A DNA stretch of 64,000 nucleotides from Streptomyces mobaraensis. GTDB taxonomy: Bacteria > Actinomycetota > Actinomycetes > Streptomycetales > Streptomycetaceae. Under the pieces are notes generated by a model, which did no database searches, had not been told where the DNA came from, and was given only the letters and a program-made list of their open reading frames with translations. Below are positions 1 to 8,938 of the stretch, in pieces (the first letter of the stretch is position 1; each line of letters starts with the position of its first letter). The translations under genes were made by a program, and so were the position numbers. The DNA is taken from contig NZ_CP083590.1 of NCBI RefSeq assembly GCF_020099395.1, forward strand, positions 1,612,001 through 1,676,000, written 5' to 3'.

Positions 1-460
1 CGTGCTTGGCGCAGTGCCCGGCGGTGAGGACGAGGTTCCGGTGCGCGCTGCGGACGATGCTCGCGGAGCAGTACGTGGCGCCCGTGGCCTTGGTGTCGAA
101 GAAGAACGTGCCGACGGCGGGTATGCCGTCCCCGTACACGCCCTTGGGGGTGCCCTTGGGGGCGGTGCCGACGGGTCCGGGCGGGGCCAGCTGGGAGACC
201 CCGGGGCGCGGGGACGCGACGGGCGTGCCCCGGCCGGCGTCCAGCGGCACGGCGGCGGCGAGGCGGTCGGCCGTCCAGAACTTCTCCACCGCGGACGGGG
301 TCGCGCGGGTGGCGGGGGCCGACGCGGAGGGCGTGGGCCTGGATGCGGTACCGGAGCCCGGGCCGGGGCCGGGGGCCGCCACGGCGGCGGTGGCGGAGGC
401 GCCACAGGCCGCCATGGCGAGGACGGTGGCGAGGCTCCGGGACCATCTGTGAGGTGTCAA
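1..460 (-). CDS. Secreted trypsin-like serine protease, N-terminal part
   Basis: The leftward frame runs off the window edge, so only about 153 residues are visible. A likely TTG start at 460 gives a short basic N-terminus followed by a hydrophobic Ala-rich stretch (residues about 8-30), typical of a Sec signal peptide; an ATG at 415 is the alternative start. A Pro/Thr/Ser/Ala-rich linker follows, then a chymotrypsin-fold segment that includes TAGHC just before the edge. That motif carries the catalytic histidine of S1 peptidases. The Asp and Ser of the triad lie outside the window. It probably acts outside the cell. The AT-rich palindrome at 490-511 sits in its promoter region. Confidence 0.8.
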   Translation of the reverse strand, partial: MTPHRWSRSLATVLAMAACGASATAAVAAPGPGPGSGTASRPTPSASAPATRATPSAVEKFWTADRLAAAVPLDAGRGTPVASPRPGVSQLAPPGPVGTAPKGTPKGVYGDGIPAVGTFFFDTKATGATYCSASIVRSAHRNLVLTAGHCAKH

Positions 461-489
461 GACGACTCACTGCACTAGGGAACAGGGGA

Positions 490-511
490 CAAATATTCGA
501 ACGAATATTTG
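490..511. promoter_or_regulatory. AT-rich perfect inverted repeat upstream of the protease gene
   Basis: Two 10-nt arms (CAAATATTCG and its exact complement) flank an AA spacer. It lies about 30 nt upstream of the protease start and 63 nt beyond the end of the phosphatase gene. Its AT content contrasts sharply with the surrounding DNA. Position and symmetry suggest an operator for a dimeric repressor. There is no T-run, so a terminator is less likely. Confidence 0.5.
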
Positions 512-573
512 CACAGTGCGGTGGTCGTGAAGCCGCCGGGGTGGGGCGGACCGACGCCCCCGGCCCTCCCCTC

Positions 574-2109
<1,536 letters not shown>

Positions 2110-2471
2110 TCCCTCACGTAACGGAGCCCGACGGGACGAGAGTACCGCCGGAAGCGGGGGGTGGGATCCCGTCGTGCGGGGGTTGGGGAGGTCAAGCCGC
2201 GGGGTGGGGCCGGGGCTTCACGGCCTTCCGTCAAGGCGGCGGTCGGGGCCGGCCGGTTGACGCACTCGGCACGGCCGCGGCTTCCGGATCCGGGCCCCTC
2301 ATGCGGACGTCGGTCTCCGCTGGGATCATGTGCGGTTCTCCGTCACAAGCGCACGATGCCGGATCGGCTCGACACCGGATCACCGAGGCCGACTTCGGCC
2401 TGGCGCGGCGGGTCGACGCGCCGGCGGGGGCACATGGGACTGAGCCGATGTGACCATCCCGCTGTCGGAGT
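2110..2471. other. Intergenic region without a convincing gene
   Basis: This 362-nt gap separates the phosphatase start from the end of the cysteine-rich gene. Short open frames exist on both strands, but none has a ribosome site and family likeness together. A 12-nt string around the start codon of the downstream gene (GATCATGTGCGG, near 3462) recurs near 2325. That may be a vestige of a duplication or coincidence. Confidence 0.4.
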
Positions 2472-3467
2472 TCAGCTTGCGGGGTCGGACGAGCAGGCGG
2501 GGCACGCCGTGGCGCGGGTCGGGTCGTAGCGGCGGTAGCCGCAGGGGCAGGTGGGCCAGTCGAGGCAGGCGGGGCACTGGTGGTAGGGGGCGGCGACGGG
2601 GACGCCGCAGGCGCCGTCCCTGCCGGTGCACTCGGTCATGGGCGGGCGGTGGGCGACGGCCTCGGCCGGGTTGCGGTCCGCCGTGCGGGGCGGTTCCCCG
2701 TCGGGCTCCTCGCGGGTGACGGACGGGCCGGGGAGGGGCGCGTGGCCGCGGCAGGCGGGGCAGGGGCGGTCCGGGTCGTCCGGGTGGAAGCCGTCCTCGC
2801 AGTCGGCGTGGCAGTCGGCGGGGGCCAGGAGCCACAGGACGACGTCGTCGGGTCCGTAGCCCTCCCGCCGCTCGTCGGCGTCGCGCCGCAGGGGACGGTT
2901 CGACCAGCCGGTCCACCAGCGGCGTTCGACGCGCTCGGCGAGTTGGCGCGGCGTGCGGTGGTCCAGTTGCGCCCAGATCGTCCGCATCGCCTCCGGTGGG
3001 TAGGCGCCGCCGCAGGCGCGCAGGAGCCGGTCCGGGACGGCCGCCAGGACCACCCGCAGCGGGTCGCGGGAACCGGCCTGCTCCAGGCAGCGGTCGCAGC
3101 GGTCGCGGGCGGCGGTGTGCGGGTAGAAGTGGCGGCGCCAGCGGCGTTTGCGGTCCTTGCGCGCGCCCGGCTCCACCACGTGGACGGTGACGTCGCGCTC
3201 CGGCAACGGCCCTTGGCAGGTGCGGCACTTGCCCTGGCAGGTCAGGCACCGGCCGCCCGTCGGAGAGGGTGCCTGGCAGTCCGGGCACTCCCGTCGGCAG
3301 ACGTCGCACAGGTGGTCCTCCGGGTGCGGTACCGGCAGCCAGCGGTAATCGCCCTGGCAGCGGATGCACTTGGCCGGGTTGACGTCGTCGTTCGGGGTGG
3401 GGAGGACGGGGCGCCCGGGGCACAGGTCGCAGCAGACGAACGTGTTCCCGTGACGGCGTCGGATCAT
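2472..3467 (-). CDS. Cysteine-rich zinc-ribbon-like protein of unknown function
   Basis: The 331-residue protein carries more than ten CxxC pairs in two clusters: residues about 12-95 (for example CDLCPG, CIRCQG, CDVCRREC, CLTCQGKCRTC) and the C-terminal 90 residues (CPAC, CPACLDWPTCPC, CPAC). Between them lies a Trp/Arg-rich helical segment with RRWWTGW. The arrangement resembles tandem zinc ribbons or rubredoxin-like knuckles that bind nucleic acid or protein. I do not recognise the family. GGGAG upstream of ATG 3467 fits a ribosome site. Competing frames in the same region encode only Arg/Pro-rich low-complexity peptides, so this frame is preferred. Confidence 0.7.
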   Translation of the reverse strand: MIRRRHGNTFVCCDLCPGRPVLPTPNDDVNPAKCIRCQGDYRWLPVPHPEDHLCDVCRRECPDCQAPSPTGGRCLTCQGKCRTCQGPLPERDVTVHVVEPGARKDRKRRWRRHFYPHTAARDRCDRCLEQAGSRDPLRVVLAAVPDRLLRACGGAYPPEAMRTIWAQLDHRTPRQLAERVERRWWTGWSNRPLRRDADERREGYGPDDVVLWLLAPADCHADCEDGFHPDDPDRPCPACRGHAPLPGPSVTREEPDGEPPRTADRNPAEAVAHRPPMTECTGRDGACGVPVAAPYHQCPACLDWPTCPCGYRRYDPTRATACPACSSDPAS

Positions 3468-3576
3468 GTGCGGCGCTCCCGGCGTGGTGGGCGGCGTCCC
3501 GGCGTGGTGGCGGCGGGCCTGCCAGGTTGCGGCGGACCTGCCAGGTTAGCGGCTGCGGGCGGGCGGCAGGCGCGGT

Positions 3577-5049
3577 TCAGCCGGCCGGCCGTGACGGCGC
3601 CCGCGACGGCGTCCGGGACGCCCGGGCCACGACGAGGAGGAAGAGGCCGCACGCCGTCACGAGCACCCAGCCGGGACGCGCGGCGTCGGCCAGCCGGGCC
3701 GGGGCGGCGTCCGCGACCAGGCCGCCCGCCACCGCGATGCCCACCGACGAACCGACCTGCCGCGCCGTGGAGGTGATCGCCCCGGCCACGCCCGCCCGTG
3801 CCGGCGGGAGGCCGCTGACGGCGGTGTTGGTGATCGGCGCGTTGGCGAAGCCGAATCCGGCGCCGATCAGCAGGTAGGCGAGGAGGAGCGGCGGGACGCT
3901 CGTCTCCCGGCCGGGGCCGGTCAGCAGGCCGAGACCGGTCAGGCACAGGCCGCCCGCGGCGAGGAGTCCGCCCGCCGCGAGGAGCGGACGCCGGGGCCCG
4001 AGGCGCGCCACCAGGGTGCCGGACCACGGCGCGCAGACGATGGCCCCGAGCGCCATGGGCAGCGTCGCCGCGCCCGTCGCGAGCGGCGACCAGCCGCGGG
4101 TGTGCTGGAGGTAGAGGGTGTTGAGCAGCAGCGTCACGTTCAGCGCGGTGAACACCGCCACCGCGCCGAGCACGGCCGTGGCGAACGGTGGTCGCCGGAA
4201 GAGGCCCAGGTCCATAAGGGGTTCGCGCTGTCGGCGCTCGACGAGGACGAACGCGGACGCCGTCGCGGCGACCGCCGCGTACCCGGCCACGGCCCAGGGC
4301 GAGGCCCAGCCGACGCGCGGCCCCTCGATCAGGAGGCCGACCGACAGGAACAGCGCGACGGTGAGGAGGAGTTGTCCGGGCACGTCGACCCGTCGGGCGC
4401 GCTGGCCGTGGGACTCCGGCACGAACACCGCGACCAGCACCAGCGCCGCGACGATCACCGGCGCGTTGATCCAGAACACCGCCCGCCAGCCGAACGCGGC
4501 GATGAGCCCGCCGCCGGTGACCGGCCCCGCCGCCATGCTGAGCCCGAAGACCGCGCCCCAGACGCCGATCGCCCGGGCCCGCTCGCGCGGATCGGGCATC
4601 GCGTTCACCACGATCGCCAGGGCGACCGGGCTCAGCATCGACGCCCCGACGCCCTGGACCGCCCGGGCGGCGACGAGCAGACCGGGCGTCGGGGCGCACG
4701 CGCAGGCGAGGGACGCGGCGCCGAAGACGCTCAGCCCGGTCCGGAAGACGCGGCGGCGGCCGAAGCGGTCCGCGAGCGCCCCGGACGCGATGAGGAGGCT
4801 GGCCAGGACCACGGTGTACGCGTCCACGACCCACTCCAGGCCGCGGGTGTCCACGCCGAGACCGCGGCCGATCTCGGGCAGGCCCACGTTGACGATCGTG
4901 GTGTCCAGGCCGACGAGGAACATGCTGAACGCGCAGATGGCGAGGATCGTCCATCGGCGGCGGGGGCCGAGCGGGGTCGGGGTGGAGGGAGCGGGCCGAG
5001 CCGGCCGCCCCGGCTGGTCCGGTTGTACGGGAGGAGTCGTCGTGGTCAC
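3577..5049 (-). CDS. MFS drug transporter, DHA2 (EmrB/QacA) type
   Basis: About 490 residues with 13-14 predicted membrane segments. The DHA motif LDTTIVNVGLPEIGR lies in TM1, with motif A-like ADRFGRRRV after TM2 and WRAVFWIN near TM6. Such pumps export lipophilic drugs by proton antiport. A GTG start at 5049 is preferred because AGAAGGTGG sits 7 nt upstream; the longer frame to 5103 would overlap the probable control region. It is divergent from the XRE-cupin regulator, and two palindromes lie between them, so the pump is probably repressed by that neighbour. Confidence 0.85.
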   Translation of the reverse strand: MTTTTPPVQPDQPGRPARPAPSTPTPLGPRRRWTILAICAFSMFLVGLDTTIVNVGLPEIGRGLGVDTRGLEWVVDAYTVVLASLLIASGALADRFGRRRVFRTGLSVFGAASLACACAPTPGLLVAARAVQGVGASMLSPVALAIVVNAMPDPRERARAIGVWGAVFGLSMAAGPVTGGGLIAAFGWRAVFWINAPVIVAALVLVAVFVPESHGQRARRVDVPGQLLLTVALFLSVGLLIEGPRVGWASPWAVAGYAAVAATASAFVLVERRQREPLMDLGLFRRPPFATAVLGAVAVFTALNVTLLLNTLYLQHTRGWSPLATGAATLPMALGAIVCAPWSGTLVARLGPRRPLLAAGGLLAAGGLCLTGLGLLTGPGRETSVPPLLLAYLLIGAGFGFANAPITNTAVSGLPPARAGVAGAITSTARQVGSSVGIAVAGGLVADAAPARLADAARPGWVLVTACGLFLLVVARASRTPSRAPSRPAG

Positions 5050-5064
5050 CTGAGCCCACCTTCT

Positions 5065-5085
5065 GTCCGGTTTCGTCTGCCGGAC
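5065..5085. promoter_or_regulatory. Inverted repeat GTCCGG-N9-CCGGAC upstream of the efflux gene
   Basis: Perfect 6-nt arms lie 16 nt upstream of the GTG start of the pump gene and face the divergent regulator. The position suits an operator, but the arms are short and GC-rich, so chance is possible. Confidence 0.3.
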
Positions 5086-5121
5086 CATGGTCGGAGCGGG
5101 CACCGGCCCGGGACCAGCACC

Positions 5122-5138
5122 TTTGCGGAGACCGCAAA
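5122..5138. promoter_or_regulatory. Palindrome TTTGCGG-AGA-CCGCAAA abutting the XRE start codon
   Basis: A perfect 7-nt inverted repeat ends one base before ATG 5139. The only Shine-Dalgarno-like bases for that start (GGAG, 5127-5130) lie inside it. A bound regulator, or an RNA hairpin, would mask initiation, so autoregulation of the XRE-cupin gene is the likely role. Confidence 0.55.
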
Positions 5139-5762
5139 ATGGACTCCATGCGCCCCACTGACGCGACGGACACCGACACGGACACCGGACTCGCCGAGAC
5201 CCTCGCGGCCATCGGTCCGCGACTACGGGCGCTGCGGCGCGACCGCGGCCTGACCCTGGAAGCGCTCGCCGACGAGACCGGCGTCTCCCTGAGTACGTTG
5301 TCCCGCCTCGAATCGGGCAAACGGCGCCCCACGCTCGACCTGCTCATACCGCTCGCGCGGACGCACCGCGTCACCCTGGACCAGCTGATCGCCCCGCCGG
5401 CCACCGGCGACCCACGCGTTCACCTGCGTCCGCACCTACGGAAGCCCGGCAGCGTCCTCGTCCCGCTCACCCAGTACCCGGGGCGCGTCCAGGTCTTCAA
5501 ACAGGTACTCGCACCGCGCGAGCCGAAGCTCGTCACGCATGTGGGGTACGAGTGGCTCTACGTCCTCGCGGGCGAGCTGCGCGTCATTCTGGGCGAGCGC
5601 GAATTCACCCTCCGGGTGGGCGAGGCAACGGAATTCGACACCAGCGAGCCGCACTGGTTCGGGCCGGCGGGGACGGAGGCGGTCGAGATCCTGCACCTGT
5701 TCGGGCCGCGGGGGGATCAGGCGGTGGTACGGACGGGGGGTGAGGGGGCGGTGGATTCGTGA
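5139..5762 (+). CDS. XRE-family regulator with C-terminal cupin domain
   Basis: 207 residues. A helix-turn-helix at about 25-80 (RLRALRRDRGLTLEALADETGVSLSTLSRLESG, shown here split: RLRALRRDRGLTLEALAD then ETGVSLSTLSRLESG) is followed by a cupin barrel at about 110-195 with HVGYEWLYVLAGELRV and the Glu/His positions typical of the fold. Members sense small ligands and commonly repress a neighbouring transporter. Here that would be the divergent DHA2 pump. ATG 5139 is used because the palindrome and GGAG abut it; ATG 5148 is an alternative. Confidence 0.85.
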   Translation: MDSMRPTDATDTDTDTGLAETLAAIGPRLRALRRDRGLTLEALADETGVSLSTLSRLESGKRRPTLDLLIPLARTHRVTLDQLIAPPATGDPRVHLRPHLRKPGSVLVPLTQYPGRVQVFKQVLAPREPKLVTHVGYEWLYVLAGELRVILGEREFTLRVGEATEFDTSEPHWFGPAGTEAVEILHLFGPRGDQAVVRTGGEGAVDS

Positions 5763-5766
5763 GTTG

Positions 5767-5786
5767 GTACCGTGCGTGGACGGTAC
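5767..5786 (+). terminator. Hairpin after the XRE-cupin gene
   Basis: Perfect 7-nt arms GTACCGT and ACGGTAC with a 6-nt loop start 5 nt after the stop codon. There is no T-run, as is common for intrinsic terminators in high-GC actinobacteria. It could also mark the leader side of the adjacent CRISPR remnant. Confidence 0.4.
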
Positions 5787-5842
5787 GTGGTGTGGTGCAT
5801 GGGATCGCTGTCTGGCCGCTGTGAAGGCGCAGGTGGCGAAGG

Positions 5843-5992
5843 GTGGTCCCCGCGCGGGCGGGGGTGGTCCTCCACTCCTTACGGAGCGACCGGCGCTTAG
5901 CGAGTGGTCCCCGCGCGGGCGGGGGTGGTCCGTCAGGTGAGGACCGATGAACAGGATCAGCTCGGTGGTCCCCGTGCGGGCGGGGGTGAGCA
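5843..5992 (+). CRISPR. Short orphan type I-E CRISPR array: 3 repeats, 2 spacers
   Basis: Three 28-nt repeats begin at 5843, 5904 and 5965, exactly 61 nt apart, giving two unique 33-nt spacers (5871-5903 and 5932-5964). The repeat starts GTGGTCCCC and ends GGGGGTGGTCC, with a CCCCGC/GCGGGG stem, as in actinobacterial type I-E repeats. Repeats 1 and 2 are identical. Repeat 3 has C-to-T at position 11 and a diverged last 4-5 nt, marking it as the distal repeat, so the leader would be on the left. No cas gene lies in the window. Either it is a remnant or it is served in trans. Confidence 0.85.
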
Positions 5993-6074
5993 AGGTGGCG
6001 CCCAGCCTCAACGGCCCAGGCTCCCGGCCGTGCCGGACCGCCGGCAAGCCGTGGCGGTACCCGGGAGGGGATGG

Positions 6075-6821
6075 TCAGCACACCAGCCCGCCGTCGATCC
6101 CCACCACCTGCCCCGTGACGTAAGCCGACCGGTCGGACACGAGGAAGGACACCAGATCGGCCACCTCCTCCGGCGTCCCCGCCCGCCGGAGCGGGATCGC
6201 CTTGAGGTGTTCGTCGCGTTTCCGCTCCGCCAGGCCGTCCGTCATATCCGTCGCTATCATTCCCGGCGCCACGCAGTTGGCCCGCACTCCGAAGCGGCCC
6301 AGTTCCTTCGCGATCGACTTCGTGAATCCGATGATTCCCGCCTTCGACGCCGCGTAGTTCGCCTGGCCGACGCTGCCGTGGACGCCCGCCACCGACGAGA
6401 CGGTGACGATGGTTCCGTGGTCGTGGCGCATGAGTGAGCGGGCGGCGGCGCGGCAGAGGTGGTAGGTGCCGTCGAGGTTGGTGCGGAGGACCGTCTGCCA
6501 TTCGTCTTCGGTCATCCGGGCGAACGGACCGTCGCGGACGACGCCCGCGTTGGCCACCGCCGCCGCCAGCGGGCCGAGTTCGGACTCCGTTTCGGCGACC
6601 AGGTCTTCGGCCTGGCCCGCGACCGAGACGTCGGTCCTGCGGGCCAGCACCCGGGCGCCGTACCGCCGGGCCTCGGCCGCGACCTCCTCCGCCTTGCCCG
6701 GGCTGGACAGGTAGCAGAAGGCCACGTCGAAGCCGTCGGCGGCCAGGCGCAGCACCACCGCCCGGCCGATACCGCGCGAACCGCCGGTGACGACGGCGAC
6801 GGGGCGTTCGCGGCCGGGCAT
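6075..6821 (-). CDS. 3-oxoacyl-ACP reductase (FabG-type SDR ketoreductase)
   Basis: 248 residues with the classical SDR order: TGGSRGIGRA at residues about 12-21 for NADPH, NAG at about 90, a catalytic Ser in VSSVAG, YAASK (Tyr-x3-Lys), and a C-terminal VTGQVVGIDGG. FabG enzymes reduce beta-ketoacyl-ACP to the hydroxyacyl form. It is the last gene of the leftward biosynthetic operon, and its ATG overlaps the ACP stop by one base (TGATG). It probably reduces the chain made by the KS/CLF pairs. Confidence 0.88.
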   Translation of the reverse strand: MPGRERPVAVVTGGSRGIGRAVVLRLAADGFDVAFCYLSSPGKAEEVAAEARRYGARVLARRTDVSVAGQAEDLVAETESELGPLAAAVANAGVVRDGPFARMTEDEWQTVLRTNLDGTYHLCRAAARSLMRHDHGTIVTVSSVAGVHGSVGQANYAASKAGIIGFTKSIAKELGRFGVRANCVAPGMIATDMTDGLAERKRDEHLKAIPLRRAGTPEEVADLVSFLVSDRSAYVTGQVVGIDGGLVC

Positions 6822-7090
6822 CAGGCCGCCTCGACCTTTGCGGACAGGAGCCGGTGGATCGTCGTCAGGGAAGTGAGCGAGGGGATCTCGTCCTCTTCGA
6901 TTTTTATCCGGTACTTCTTTTCCAGCTGTACGGCTACCTCCATCGCCGTGAGGGAGTCCATGGCGAGGTCGGCCTTCAGGTCGGCCTCGTCGGTCACTTC
7001 CGCGATCGGAAGCTCCAGTTCCTCCGCTATCAGCGCGCGCAGTTCTTCGAGGTCGACGCCTGCGGTCCGGTTTTCCGATACGTCCGACAC
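6821..7090 (-). CDS. Acyl carrier protein (second of the cluster)
   Basis: 89 residues from GTG 7090, which has AGGAGG 8 nt upstream. The phosphopantetheine site is the Ser of LAMDSLTAMEV at about residue 46. An acidic helix II and KKYRIKIEEDEIP follow, as in FabD/FabF-type ACPs. It carries the growing chain as a thioester. It lies between the enoyl reductase and ketoreductase genes, suggesting these act on this carrier. The longer upstream frame is Arg-rich and belongs to the other strand frame of the preceding gene. Confidence 0.9.
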   Translation of the reverse strand: MSDVSENRTAGVDLEELRALIAEELELPIAEVTDEADLKADLAMDSLTAMEVAVQLEKKYRIKIEEDEIPSLTSLTTIHRLLSAKVEAA

Positions 7091-7116
7091 AGTGCAGCCC
7101 TCCTTGTGATGGCGGT

Positions 7117-7920
7117 TCAGACGACGAGTGCCTCTCCGCCGTCGACGCCGATGACGTTTCCGGTGAGCCATGAGGAGTCGGTGGCGGAGAGGGTGACGAT
7201 CGCGTCGGCCACGTCCTCCGGGCGCGTCAGCCGGCCGCCCGGGTTGATGTCGCGGCACCGGGCGATCAGTCGCTCGCTGCCGGGAATCCTCCGCAGCGCC
7301 GGTGTGACGGTGGTGCCGGCCCGGATCGCGTTCACCGCCACGCCGTGCGGGGCGAGTTCCACCGCCAGGTGGCGGACGTGGGCCTCCAGCACCGACTTCG
7401 CCGCCGACACGGGCGCGTATCCGCCGAGCACCCGCGACCCGCCGGCGCTGGTCATGGCGAACACCTTCGCCCCGCGGGGCAGCAGCGCCGCCTTCACCAG
7501 GTCCTGAATCCAGTAGACGAGGCTGTGCCCCATGACCTCGACTGTCATCGTCAGTTGCTTCGGCGTGACGCCCGGGCTCCCGTCGCCCCCCTGCCCCGGG
7601 AGGAGGGAGGTCAGTGTTCCGTACGCGACCGAGTGCAGGACGACCCGGAGCCCGGTGCCGGACGTCAGGTCGCGGACGGCGGGGACGAGCTCCGCGCGGG
7701 CCTCCTTCGCCGCGATGTTGCGGTTGAAGAAGTGTGCCTCGACGCCGAGTCCGGCCAGTTCCCGAGCGTCGCGCTCCGCGCTCTCGCGCCCGTCGGCCAG
7801 GTCGAAGTGCACGCCGATGACGTTGCAGCCCGCTTCGGCCAGGGCGCGCGCGGTCTGCCGGCCGATGCCGCTGGACACGCCGAAGACCAGGGCCCAGGCT
7901 CCCTTGAGGGGGACGTACAT
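7117..7920 (-). CDS. Enoyl-ACP reductase-like SDR (FabI/FabL type)
   Basis: 267 residues. The Rossmann start is ALVFGVSSGIGRQTA. The catalytic region reads GGYAPVSAAKSV, that is Tyr-x6-Lys. This spacing is diagnostic of enoyl reductases, whereas ketoreductases have Tyr-x3-Lys. VVLHSVAYGT matches the FabI/FabL segment that contains HS. It would reduce trans-2-enoyl-ACP with NAD(P)H, so at least some double bonds in the product should be saturated. It is 26 nt from the ACP gene and 22 nt from the upstream KS-like gene, in one operon. Confidence 0.8.
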   Translation of the reverse strand: MYVPLKGAWALVFGVSSGIGRQTARALAEAGCNVIGVHFDLADGRESAERDARELAGLGVEAHFFNRNIAAKEARAELVPAVRDLTSGTGLRVVLHSVAYGTLTSLLPGQGGDGSPGVTPKQLTMTVEVMGHSLVYWIQDLVKAALLPRGAKVFAMTSAGGSRVLGGYAPVSAAKSVLEAHVRHLAVELAPHGVAVNAIRAGTTVTPALRRIPGSERLIARCRDINPGGRLTRPEDVADAIVTLSATDSSWLTGNVIGVDGGEALVV

Positions 7921-7942
7921 CGGCTTCCTCCCTGTGATCGGT

Positions 7943-8938
7943 TCAATCGGTGCCGCGATGGCCGGTCGCGGGCGTTCCGCGCGGCGCGACGCGCACCTCG
8001 GCCCAGGCGAGCGAGCCCAGGGCGGACGCCGCCAGCACCGCGCACCGGGCGGGAGCCGGGTGCTCCCGGGCCAGGAGGCCCATGACGCGCCGCAGCGGAG
8101 TCAGGCAGCCGGCCTGCGCGTCGGCCGGGACGACGGCCACCTCACAGCCGCCCGCCGCCATGCGGTCCAGCCACCGGGCGGCGGCCGTTCCCACGGCGGA
8201 GTCGTCCAGTACGGCCTCCACCCGGGCCGGCGGGTCGTCGCCCGTCAACCGGGCGAACGTGGCGGCCGCGTCGCCCGCCCCCGCGTCCGGGCGCAGGAAC
8301 CCGCCCCGCGCCCGGCACGTACCGTAAGGTCCGCCGCCCGGTCCCTCCGTCGCGGGCTCGCACTGCAGGACCGCCGCGCCCGCCTCCCACCCGCCGCCGG
8401 CCGCCTGGGAAGGCGACAGCGCCTCCTCCACCGCCCCGACGAGCACCGTCCGGGCCCGGCCCGCCGCGACCGCGCGGGCCGCCACCGCCAGCGCCTCCAG
8501 ACCCGCGGTCACCGGGGAGTTGAGGGTGAGGCTGAAGCCGGTGATGCCGTGTTCGATCGACAGCCGGCCGGCGAACGAGCTCATCGCGATGAACGGCGCC
8601 GCGGACGGCGGCAGTTCCGCGGCGCCCTCCCGCGTGATCACACCGTCCAGCTCCTCCAGCAGCGCGGCGCCGGCGTGGTTCATGGCCACCGTCGCGCCTC
8701 GGTCGTCCGGCGCGGTCTCCGCGAACCGGTCCCCGGCGTCGCGGACCGCCAGCCGCGACGCGGCGAGGAGGTACTTGCAGGCGTCCGGCAGTCGCCGGTA
8801 GCCCCGCCCGGGGAGCGCGACATCCGCCCGGAACCAGCCCGGGGCCGCTTCCCGGGCCGGTGCCGACGCGTCATCGGGGCCGGTGACGCCCGGCGCCACG
8901 ATCCCCATGCCGACGACGGCCAGTTCCCCGGCGCTCAC
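7943..8938 (-). CDS. Ketosynthase-like protein without active-site Cys (chain-length-factor-like, pair 2)
   Basis: 331 residues with a degenerate thiolase fold. Aligned to its partner, the nucleophilic Cys position is Val143 within LNSPVTAGLEAL, and the HGTGT and GH motifs are absent. The protein is about 70 residues shorter than a normal KS. Its GTG start at 8938 overlaps the upstream KS stop (GTGA), the usual arrangement of KSalpha and KSbeta/CLF partners. Known CLFs are inactive subunits that set chain length; that role is inferred here. Confidence 0.75.
   Translation of the reverse strand: MSAGELAVVGMGIVAPGVTGPDDASAPAREAAPGWFRADVALPGRGYRRLPDACKYLLAASRLAVRDAGDRFAETAPDDRGATVAMNHAGAALLEELDGVITREGAAELPPSAAPFIAMSSFAGRLSIEHGITGFSLTLNSPVTAGLEALAVAARAVAAGRARTVLVGAVEEALSPSQAAGGGWEAGAAVLQCEPATEGPGGGPYGTCRARGGFLRPDAGAGDAAATFARLTGDDPPARVEAVLDDSAVGTAAARWLDRMAAGGCEVAVVPADAQAGCLTPLRRVMGLLAREHPAPARCAVLAASALGSLAWAEVRVAPRGTPATGHRGTD

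Noticed and set aside
2110..2471. A small leftward gene starting near 2329
   Set aside because: The frame gives about 32 low-complexity residues, has no ribosome site, and shares only the 12-nt start context with its neighbour.
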